From contig JAEYQK010000004.1 of the NCBI GenBank assembly GCA_023410055.1, positions 1 through 29,185 of the forward strand: a DNA stretch of 29,185 bases, given 5' to 3'. The notes under the pieces are model-generated. The model was not told the origin of the DNA, made no database searches, and saw only the letters and a program-made list of their open reading frames with translations. A program made the position numbers and the translations under genes. The stretch comes from Acidobacteriota bacterium. GTDB taxonomy: Bacteria > Acidobacteriota > Terriglobia > Terriglobales > Acidobacteriaceae. Below are positions 15,347 through 23,100 of this stretch, piece after piece (within the stretch, counting starts at the first letter, position 1; the number at the start of each line of letters is the position of its first letter).

Positions 15347-15658
15347 ATGGGAAAGCAGCAGAAACACACCGACTTTGAAGTAACGTGTCCGTGTTGTGGG
15401 GCCGTCATGAAGGTGGATGGCGAAACAAAGGCGGTAGTTTCGCATACCGCTCCCGTCGCACCGAAGACCTTTAATGACTTCGAAGACGCAGCCCGCGCAA
15501 TGCGCGAACAGGAAGGCCGCAAGGAATCCATTTTTCGGCAGTCGGTCGAGGCCCAGAAGCATGCGGCCGATCTGCTGGAAAAGAAGTTCCAGGAGGCGCT
15601 GAAGAAAGCGAAGGAAACGCCGGACACGCCGCGCATCCGCGACTTCGACCTCGATTAG
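15347..15658 (+). CDS. Small zinc-ribbon and coiled-coil protein
   Basis: A 103-residue cytoplasmic protein of unknown function, starting MGKQQKHTDFEVTCPCCG. The CPCC knuckle (residues 14-17), with a second possible ligand set lacking, suggests half of a zinc ribbon or a dimeric site. The second half is a charged helix (about 48-92, rich in Glu, Lys, Ala) likely to form a coiled coil, ending IRDFDLD. Other in-frame starts are TTG 15296 and ATG 15329; 15347 is chosen because the similarity-like soluble core begins there, but no Shine-Dalgarno sequence decides it. It precedes the phosphodiesterase gene by 9 bases and so likely shares its transcript. Confidence 0.65.
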   Translation: MGKQQKHTDFEVTCPCCGAVMKVDGETKAVVSHTAPVAPKTFNDFEDAARAMREQEGRKESIFRQSVEAQKHAADLLEKKFQEALKKAKETPDTPRIRDFDLD

Positions 15659-15667
15659 GAGTTTGCC

Positions 15668-16333
15668 GTGCTTCTGCTCGGCCATCGAGGCGCGCGCAAC
15701 TACGCTCCCGAGAACACGATTCCCGCCTTCGAACTCGCCCTGCAACATGGTTGTGACGGCATCGAGTTCGATGTTCGTCTCACCTCAGACGGGCGCCCGG
15801 TCGTCTGCCATGATCGCTATTTCGGGAGCCTTGAAGTCTGCAATAACACGTTTGCGTCCCTTGCTGCCGCGAACGCGCTACCCACGCTCGAAGAAGTGAT
15901 CGCCCGATTCCATGACCGCGCATTTCTTTACATAGAAATCAAAGTAGCGGGTCTCGAACGGATGACGCTGGATGCCCTGAAGCGCAACCCTCCCCAGTGT
16001 GGCTACGTCGTCGCGTCGTTCTTTCCCGATGTCGTTTCGGCGATACACGCGCTTGATCTGTCGATCCCGCTAGGCCTGATCTGCGGCAAGACTCACGAAT
16101 TTGCGGCGTGGCCCGAGTTGCCGATTGACTATGTCATGCCGCGCCACACGCTGGTGACGCGCAAACTGGTGAACGATCTTCACGCGGCCGGAAAGCGCGT
16201 GATCGTATGGACCGTCAACAGCGAGAGGGATATGCGTAACATGGCCGAGTACAACGTTGATGGCATTCTGTCGGACGATACGATCTTGCTTTGCCGCGCG
16301 CTGCCGCGCAGCATGTATCAGCAGCGTGGCTGA
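15668..16333 (+). CDS. Glycerophosphodiester phosphodiesterase
   Basis: The enzyme hydrolyses glycerophosphodiesters from phospholipid breakdown to glycerol-3-phosphate and an alcohol. The 221-residue TIM-barrel has the family residues His6-Arg7 (GHRGAR), Glu15-Asn16 (PENT), Glu33 and Asp35 (GIEFDVRLT), the general acid/base His48 (VCHD) and Glu90/Lys92 (YIEIK). The C-terminal motif VIVWTVNSERDMR and DGILSDD are also typical. There is no signal peptide, so it is the cytoplasmic UgpQ type. GTG 15668 has AGGAG at 15657-15661 overlapping the end of the preceding gene. Confidence 0.93.
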   Translation: MLLLGHRGARNYAPENTIPAFELALQHGCDGIEFDVRLTSDGRPVVCHDRYFGSLEVCNNTFASLAAANALPTLEEVIARFHDRAFLYIEIKVAGLERMTLDALKRNPPQCGYVVASFFPDVVSAIHALDLSIPLGLICGKTHEFAAWPELPIDYVMPRHTLVTRKLVNDLHAAGKRVIVWTVNSERDMRNMAEYNVDGILSDDTILLCRALPRSMYQQRG

Positions 16334-16388
16334 CCGCCGTGTTTAGCTGCGATTGAATCACTCCGCCCGACCATTTACTCTTGAGGCG

Positions 16389-17303
16389 ATGTCAACCGGC
16401 GAACGATTTGAACGCGCAGTAGCGATCATGGCCCGTTTGCGCGCCCCGGGCGGCTGTCCCTGGGACCGCGAGCAGACCTACGACTCCATCAAGCCCTACA
16501 CACTGGAAGAGACCTACGAGGTGCTCGAGGCCATCGACAACCGCGACTGGCCCGAGCTGACTGGCGAGTTAGGCGACCTCCTGCTCCAGGTCCTCTTTTA
16601 CGCCCAAATGGCCAAAGAAGAGGGCCATTTCTCGATTGACGAGGTCCTCGACACGCTTTCCGGCAAGCTCGTAAACCGGCACCCCCACGTTTTCGGGGAC
16701 GTCGAGGCCAAGACCTCCGGCGACGTGCTTCGCAATTGGGAAGCCATTAAGGCGGAAGAGAAGAAGAAGCGCCTCGAACAGGGGGGCGGCAAGTCGAATA
16801 AGGACGAAGAGCAGCCGGAGTCGGTACTAGCTGGTGTATCTACAGCGATACCGTCGCTGCTGGAAGCTTTCAAGCTCAGTTCCCGTGCGGCTCACGTCGG
16901 CTTTGAATGGCCAGAAATCGAAGGTCTCTTCGACAAGCTTCATGAAGAGACGGGCGAGCTTCGCGAAGAACTGAAGAAGTGGCCCGAACCGGGACCAACG
17001 CCTCCCGGACGCGGCGTGGCCAACTCACGTGGCCAGACTATCCCGCAAGAGCTACGCGACCGTCTTGAAGACGAAGTCGGCGACCTCTTTTTCGTTCTCG
17101 TGAACATCGCGCGTTATCTCTCGCTCGATCCCGAATCGGCTCTCAAGAAGACCAATCGCAAGTTCAAGCGGCGGTTCCAGTGGGTGGAAGCGCAGTTGAA
17201 AGAGCGTGGCGGCAGTATCCATAATTCGAATCTGGAAGAAATGGAACGACTGTGGCAGGAATCGAAACAACTGGAGCGCAACGGCCAGACGAACGCGAAG
17301 TAA
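16389..17303 (+). CDS. mazG: Nucleoside triphosphate pyrophosphohydrolase MazG
   Basis: MazG hydrolyses (d)NTPs to monophosphates and cleans the nucleotide pool. The product is about 304 residues with two MazG domains. In the first, PWDREQT is followed by metal ligands Glu40, Glu41, Glu44 and Glu60, Asp63 (ELGD). In the second, Glu186, Glu187, Glu190 and Glu229, Asp232 (DEVGD) are present, so both look capable of binding magnesium. Two inserts relative to E. coli (263 residues) are a charged linker (about 122-142) and a Pro/Gly segment (about 199-221). ATG 16389 is preferred; TTG 16353 is in frame. The GNAT gene overlaps its 3' end. Confidence 0.93.
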   Translation: MSTGERFERAVAIMARLRAPGGCPWDREQTYDSIKPYTLEETYEVLEAIDNRDWPELTGELGDLLLQVLFYAQMAKEEGHFSIDEVLDTLSGKLVNRHPHVFGDVEAKTSGDVLRNWEAIKAEEKKKRLEQGGGKSNKDEEQPESVLAGVSTAIPSLLEAFKLSSRAAHVGFEWPEIEGLFDKLHEETGELREELKKWPEPGPTPPGRGVANSRGQTIPQELRDRLEDEVGDLFFVLVNIARYLSLDPESALKKTNRKFKRRFQWVEAQLKERGGSIHNSNLEEMERLWQESKQLERNGQTNAK

Positions 17304-18097
17304 ACGGCGGTATTGTAATCCGCCGCATTACTCAAGCTGTGCCGGGGGTGCCGCACCCTTCCCCTGTAGGGGAGGGTGCGATCAACGACATGCGCAAGTG
17401 CGTCGAGCTCCAGAAAGAGGTCTGGGGCTTTACCGACATCGAACTCGTTCCTCTGCGGCTTTTTGTCGTTGCCGAGAAGATTGGCGGTCAGGTGATCGGC
17501 GCGTTCGACGGTTCCGAGATGGTCGGCTTTGCCATGGCAATCCCGGGCATTCGCGATGGCCATGCGTATCTCCATTCGCACATGCTTGCAGTCCGCCCCG
17601 AGTATCGCAATAACGGGCTGGGCCGCGCCATTAAGATGTTCCAGCGAGACGACGCCCTTGCGTACGGCATCGACCTCATTGAGTGGACGTTCGACCCGCT
17701 GGAGATCAAGAACGCCTATCTCAATCTTGAGAAGCTTGGGGCCATTGCCCGCCGCTACAACGTCAACCAGTACGGCATCACGACTTCACCGCTTCAGGGA
17801 GGCCTGCCAACTGACCGCCTCGTGGCAGAGTGGTGGCTCAATTCCGAGCGTGTGCGCACGACTCTTGAAACCGGCACACATCCACCAGTGAAAGCTGAGC
17901 TGACTGTGCCGATTCCGGCGGAAGTCTACGAGTGGAAGAAGTCGCCGAATACGAAAGCTAAGGCAATGGATGCCCAAGCGCGCGCCAGAGAGGTACTTCT
18001 GCGCGCTTTCAGCGATGGACTTGCGTGCGTGGGATATGAGCGGGATGAGAAGGGCAACGGGAAGTTTCTGATAGGGAAATGGGACGGGACCAGCTGA
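17252..18097 (+). CDS. GNAT acyltransferase, likely D-amino-acid N-succinyltransferase (COG3375-type)
   Basis: A 281-residue GNAT-fold protein resembling the COG3375 group. The acetyl/acyl-CoA-binding motif is RPEYRNNGLGRAI (about 115-127), followed by EWTFDPLEIKNAYLNLEKLG. Family knowledge: a GNAT protein next to an N-succinylamino-acid racemase in Geobacillus acts as succinyl-CoA:D-amino acid N-succinyltransferase. The racemase-type gene two positions downstream suggests the same role here; this is inference. The only start that keeps the first strand (IVIRRIT) is GTG 17252, overlapping mazG by 52 bases. Residues about 31-43 are encoded by a palindromic repeat that appears inserted in frame before the conserved AINDMRKCVELQKEVWGF. 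Confidence 0.8.
   Translation: MAGIETTGAQRPDEREVNGGIVIRRITQAVPGVPHPSPVGEGAINDMRKCVELQKEVWGFTDIELVPLRLFVVAEKIGGQVIGAFDGSEMVGFAMAIPGIRDGHAYLHSHMLAVRPEYRNNGLGRAIKMFQRDDALAYGIDLIEWTFDPLEIKNAYLNLEKLGAIARRYNVNQYGITTSPLQGGLPTDRLVAEWWLNSERVRTTLETGTHPPVKAELTVPIPAEVYEWKKSPNTKAKAMDAQARAREVLLRAFSDGLACVGYERDEKGNGKFLIGKWDGTS
17352..17380. repeat. Palindromic repeat inside the GNAT reading frame
   Basis: CGCACCC (17352-17358) pairs with GGGTGCG (17374-17380) and CCCC (17361-17364) with GGGG (17369-17372), with TGTA in the loop. It has the same outer arms as the intergenic repeat at 8241-8268. It encodes the segment around PHPSPVGEG, low-complexity residues between a β-strand and the first conserved helix. 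Confidence 0.55.
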
Positions 18098-18109
18098 AAG
18101 GAGTTGGGC

Positions 18110-18871
18110 ATGTCGAGGAGTATTATCTCCGCCATTCTCGTTACGACATTACTTCTTTTCGGAACGTGTTGCGCGTATGCCTGTTCCACGGTGAGCTGTG
18201 GAAACGGAGGCGTTGAGCTCAAGCGCGATTTCGTCGTCAGAGTGTCTCACGAGCGCGAAGCGCTTTCAGGCGTCAGCGTTTTTATCACCAAATACGCCGA
18301 GGGGACCGAGACACAAGTATTCTCTGCAGTGACTGCCTCTGATGGGGTTGTTCACGTGAAAGGCCTTGTAGCCGGCGAGTACTGGATTCAGGTGAAACTT
18401 CTTGGGATATACGCAGCTTACGGATGTTTTCATGTTGCTGAGCGCAGTTCGTGGAGAGCAAAAGGTAAGCTTAAATACCAATGGGGCGATTTTGCTCCGG
18501 CGGTGCCCCAGGTAGCTGGCAGGCTAGTCGACTATCGGCTTGGTGAGGGTGCAACACTGGTGCAGCAGTTTGCCCACGGGAAGAAAACTCCCATTCGGGG
18601 TACAGTGCTGGTATTGCGAAATCCTGTTAAGGGGGATGTTTATCGAACCACGTCGAGTGAAAACGGATATTTCTCCTTCGGCTCAGTTCCGGAGGGAACT
18701 TATGCCTTGCACGCAGAAGGCGGAACTAGCGGACGAGATTACGAAGGCACCGATCATTTAATAGAGGTCAGTGCAAAGGCACGTAATGCTTCACTGATTC
18801 TGGAAAAACGAGACCCAGGCTTGGGCGGTTGCGGAGGCACATCTCTCAAACTAGAAGCAGCGAGCAATTGA
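18110..18871 (+). CDS. Secreted protein with carboxypeptidase-regulatory-like (Ig-like) domains
   Basis: A 253-residue exported protein. The signal peptide (MSRSIISAILVTTLLLFGTCCAYA, cleavage near 24) is followed by a cysteine pair (CSTVSC). There are two β-sandwich modules of the prealbumin/carboxypeptidase-regulatory type: one about 35-100 (GVSVFITKYAEG...LVAGEYWIQV) and one about 155-235 (RGTVLVLRNP...GYFSFGSVPEGTYAL). Such modules are common in Acidobacteriota secreted and TonB-linked proteins. A late C-x-x-C-like pair is absent; a single GGCGG lies near the end. ATG 18110 has AAAGGAG at 18097-18103. It sits between the GNAT and racemase genes with gaps of 12 and 10 bases. Function unknown. 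Confidence 0.75.
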   Translation: MSRSIISAILVTTLLLFGTCCAYACSTVSCGNGGVELKRDFVVRVSHEREALSGVSVFITKYAEGTETQVFSAVTASDGVVHVKGLVAGEYWIQVKLLGIYAAYGCFHVAERSSWRAKGKLKYQWGDFAPAVPQVAGRLVDYRLGEGATLVQQFAHGKKTPIRGTVLVLRNPVKGDVYRTTSSENGYFSFGSVPEGTYALHAEGGTSGRDYEGTDHLIEVSAKARNASLILEKRDPGLGGCGGTSLKLEAASN

Positions 18872-18881
18872 AGCAAAGACC

Positions 18882-19988
18882 ATGAAGATATCCTCCCTCA
18901 CAATCCGCGAGCTTCGTATGCCACTGGTCAGCTTCTTCGAGACCAGTTTTGGGCGCACGTACGAGCGCCGCATCATGCTCGTTACGGTGCATTGCGCAGG
19001 TGGTCTCGACGGGTGGGGCGAGTGTGTCGCGGGAGAGGCACCCTTCTACAACGAAGAGTGGGTTGATGGCGCATGGAACATAATCTCGCGCTATATCGCG
19101 CCGATGATTCTGCACAAGGAGATCTCTGCTGGGAGCGATTTCCCGGCGCTGGTCTCGCGTATACGCGGCAATCGCATGGCGAAAGCTGCCGTCGAGAATG
19201 CCATCTGGGACGCCGAGGCGATCGAGAAGAATGTTCCGTTATGGCAGTTGCTGGGCGGCACGCGTCGGGAGATCGCTTGTGGCGTGAGCATCGGTATTCA
19301 GGAGTCAGTCGATCATCTCATCGATAAGATATCGATCGAACTCCTTGCCGGCTACCAGCGCGTTAAGGTCAAGGTGAAGCCCTGCTGGGACATCGACGTC
19401 CTGCGTCGGATCCGCGAGCGATGGCCCGACATTACGCTTAGCTGCGATGCCAATTCGGCTTATACGCTCAGCGACATCGATCATCTCAAGCGCTTCGATG
19501 ATTTCGATCTGCTCATGATCGAGCAGCCACTCTGGAACGACGACATCTACTTCCACGCTGATCTGCAGAAGCAGCTTATGACACCGATCTGTCTCGATGA
19601 ATCGATTCATAACATGCGTGATGCCGAGACTGCGGCCGAGTTGAAGGCGTGCCGCATCATCAATATCAAGGTCGGGCGCGTCGGCGGATTCTCCAGCGCT
19701 CTCGATGTACATCAAGTCTGCAAGGACAACAACATCGCGAACTGGTGCGGCGGCATGCTGGAATCTGGTGTAGGCCGCGCTCACAATGTTGCCCTTTCCA
19801 CACTCTCCAACTTCCGGCTCCCCGGAGACGTGTCCGCATCCCGCCGCTACTGGAAAGAAGACATCATCGAACCGGAAATCGAGGTTACCAGGAATGGAAC
19901 CATTATGGTTCCCGAGACGCTGGGCCGAGGTTACAAGTTGCGCGAGGATCTGATCGAACAACTTACGGTTCGCAAAGAAATCATCTAG
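18882..19988 (+). CDS. N-succinylamino-acid racemase / o-succinylbenzoate synthase (enolase superfamily)
   Basis: A 368-residue enolase-superfamily enzyme of the NSAR/OSBS subgroup, the same length as the Amycolatopsis enzyme. The residues expected from that enzyme fall at identical numbers: catalytic Lys162/Lys164 (RVKVKV; shifted by one) and Lys263 (INIKVGR), and metal ligands Asp189 (SCDAN), Glu214 (IEQP) and Asp239 (LDES). Arg266, which is linked to racemase activity in this subgroup, is present. A role in menaquinone synthesis (menC) is the alternative, but no men genes are nearby while a GNAT acyltransferase is. N-succinyl-amino-acid racemisation for D-amino-acid salvage is therefore favoured. 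ATG 18882 begins 10 bases after the preceding gene. Confidence 0.88.
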   Translation: MKISSLTIRELRMPLVSFFETSFGRTYERRIMLVTVHCAGGLDGWGECVAGEAPFYNEEWVDGAWNIISRYIAPMILHKEISAGSDFPALVSRIRGNRMAKAAVENAIWDAEAIEKNVPLWQLLGGTRREIACGVSIGIQESVDHLIDKISIELLAGYQRVKVKVKPCWDIDVLRRIRERWPDITLSCDANSAYTLSDIDHLKRFDDFDLLMIEQPLWNDDIYFHADLQKQLMTPICLDESIHNMRDAETAAELKACRIINIKVGRVGGFSSALDVHQVCKDNNIANWCGGMLESGVGRAHNVALSTLSNFRLPGDVSASRRYWKEDIIEPEIEVTRNGTIMVPETLGRGYKLREDLIEQLTVRKEII

Positions 19989-20144
19989 CTTCGACCCTCT
20001 CCTGAGGCATCCAAAATGCCTGTCCGGCGTTCTGGTATTAAGGTATATGCGTTAACTAAGTAGTAAACTCATCCTAATTTTGCGAAAACGAATCAGACTC
20101 TTAGCACTAGTTTTGCACGTACCAAATTGATTCTGAGGTCTTTG

Positions 20145-23100
20145 ATGTCTACTACGGCTCTCGGTCCGCCTGACTCTTCGTGGTACAACCGGTCTCCGCT
20201 GATCAAATACACGCTCATGCTGCTTGGTGTTGGGGCCCTATCTTTGCTCGTTTGGCCTGGATTGTTGCGAAACCTGCTCAACGTTTCGGACTATATGCCG
20301 CACGGAATGTGCCTGCTCTGGGAACCGAGGCTACTGTGGCTGCATATCAGTTCAGACAGTGCAATCGGCATTTCCTATGTGGCTATCTCCCTCACGCTTG
20401 GCTGGCTTGTTCATCGTGCACGGCGAGATATTCCGTTCTCGTGGATGTTCCTAGCGTTCGGATTGTTCATCATTGCTTGTGGTGCTACGCACCTCATGGA
20501 GGTGGTGACCCTCTGGTATCCCTACTACTGGCTCTCTGGAGACCTGAAGCTGATCACAGCAATCGCCTCTGTTGCAACCGCGATTGCTCTGCCACCGCTT
20601 GTGCCGAAAATACTGGACATTATCAGGGCAACGAAGATCGCTGCCGAGCAGCGCAAGCAAATCGAAGCCCAGAATCGCGAATTGGCGGAGATGACCCGCA
20701 AGCTCAAGCAGGCCGATGAACTGAAGACGCAGTTCTTTTCCAATGTCAGCCATGAGCTTCGCACGCCGCTCGCGCTCGTTCTGGGACGCACGGAGAGGCT
20801 TCTTGAATCGAACGGCATAACCCGCGAGCAACGTCGTGAACTGGAGGTGGTTCAGCGCAGTTCGCGCACGTTACTCAAACAGGTAAATGACCTCCTCGAC
20901 TTAGCAAAGCTGGAATCGGGCCGAATGGAGGTGCAGTACTCGCAACTTGATCTCGCCCGCCTCGTTCGACGAACTCTGGCCAACTTCGATTCCATCGCCG
21001 AAGAGCGAGAGATGAAGCTGATCTACGAAGTGCCAGACGAACTCACCGTCCAGATCGACGCCGACAAGATTGAGCGGATTCTCCTAAACCTCTTGTCAAA
21101 CGCCTTCAAGTTTACGCCGGATGGAGGAACGGTTCGCTGTGCGCTTCGGAAAAACGTAGATCAAGCGGTGATTGAGGTCTCGGATAGTGGTCCGGGGATT
21201 CCGGTCGAGATGCGCGAGGTAGTCTTCGAACGGTTTCGTCAGCTCGATGGCCGTGCAACGCGGCGTTTCGGCGGAATCGGCCTTGGCCTCGCGATCGTGA
21301 AAGACTTCGTTGACCTCCACAAAGGTGATATCGAAATGGGAGACGCGGACGAGGGTGGCGCCAAAGTGACGATTACCATTCCCGTTTCTGCACCCCATGG
21401 AGCCAAGATTATCGAAGCAGGTCCATTCATAGAATCTTGGCAGCACCGAGCGTTGCAGAGTCTCGCAGAATTGACTGCGGCTACGGCTGAGCCCGTGTCG
21501 CAAGCTGCGGAGGTCGAGCAAGGGCTCACCGCTACACCTCTGATTCTAGTGATCGAAGACAATCTGGAGATGAATCGCTTTATTGTAGAGAGTCTCGCCG
21601 GGGAGTACAGGGTCGTGAGTGCACACGCCGGAAGAGAAGGCCTGCAACTTGCGATGCAAACGCTACCCGACGTCATCCTTGCCGATGTGATGATGCCTGA
21701 CTATGGCGGTGAGGATTTGCTCCGCGATTTGCGCGCGCGCCACGAATTCGACTCAGTGCCCATCGTGCTTATCACGGCAAAAGCCGACAGAGACGCTCGG
21801 CTACGAGCTTTGCGCGCGGGTGCGCAGGACTACATTATGAAGCCGTTCTTGGTCGAAGAGCTGCAAATCCGGCTCAGAAACTTGATCGTGATTGGCCGAA
21901 CCCGGCGCCTGCTTCAGAAAGAACTCAACACTCAGACTCACGACTTCGAACAACTGATTCACGAGGTGAGTGTGCGGCGACGTCAGTTGAGTTCAGCGCT
22001 CGATGCTCTACGCGCCAGCGAAGCCCGCTTCCGAACTCTAGTCGAGTCCAACATACTTGGCGTAATCACCGCCGGGTTTGACGGCTCCATAACAGAAGCA
22101 AACGAGGCATTCCTGCGCATGCTGGGATACAGCAGTGACGACTTCAAGCAGGGATTTCTAAACTGGCGCTCAATCACGCCACCAGAACACACCGAAGCCG
22201 ATTTGCAGGCTCTTCAGCAGTTGAGTGCAACTGGCGCTGCCGTTCCTTGGCAGAAGGAGTACGTGGCTAAGGACGGAACCAAAGTGCCGGTATTGATGGG
22301 CGCTGCCAAACTGGACGGACTGCCAGAACGCGCCGTCGCATTCGTTCTTGATCTTACCGAGCAGCGTCGAGCCGAAGCACGTACCGCGGTTCAGTACGCC
22401 GTAGCCCGTATTCTGGCGGATTCATCGAGTCTTGAAGAGGCTGCGCCAAAGGTCTTGCACGGCATTTGCGAATATCTCGGTTGGGATCACGGCGAGATAT
22501 GGGACTTCGATGATTCCCGCTCGGCGTTACGGTGCATCGAGACATGTACCTGCAACTCGTTTGCAGCGGGCGAGGTGGAGCACTTTACGCGATCAACAAA
22601 GTTGCGCCGTGGCGAAGGGCTCCCTGGCCGCGTTTGGTCCAGTGCAACTCCTTGCTGGGTCACGGACCTTTCCGGAGAACACAATACTCTGAGAGCGCCG
22701 CTCGCAATCAGTGAGGGGCTGCATTCCGCCTGCGGTTTTCCAGTCATTTTGAACAACGAAGTGCTCGGCGTTTTCGCGTTCTTCAGCTGTAAGCCACAGG
22801 AACCCGATCCCGAAGTGTTACAGCTGCTTGCTGGTATCGGAAGCCAAATAGGCCAGTTTGTCGAGCGTAAGCGTGGCGAAGCGGCCTTGCGTGAGAGCGA
22901 AGGACGCTTCCGGTCGGCAGTTGATGCCATGCCGCAGATTGTGTGGACAACCACTCCCGAAGGAGAACTCGATTTCTATAACCAGCGCTGGTATGACTAT
23001 ACCGGCCTGACCTACGAGCAGACGAAGAGATGGGGGTGGGAGCTGATCGTCCATTCCGATGATCTCCAAGGCTGCCTGGATCGCTGGTCCCAGTCTCTTG

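Noticed and set aside
18882..19988. Naming the enolase-superfamily gene menC outright
   Set aside because: No menaquinone genes are adjacent, while a GNAT gene and Arg266 favour N-succinylamino-acid racemase activity; sequence alone cannot exclude both activities.
20005..20021. Terminator after the racemase gene (AGGCAT/ATGCCT stem)
   Set aside because: Only six base pairs and no T-run follow, so it is not convincing.
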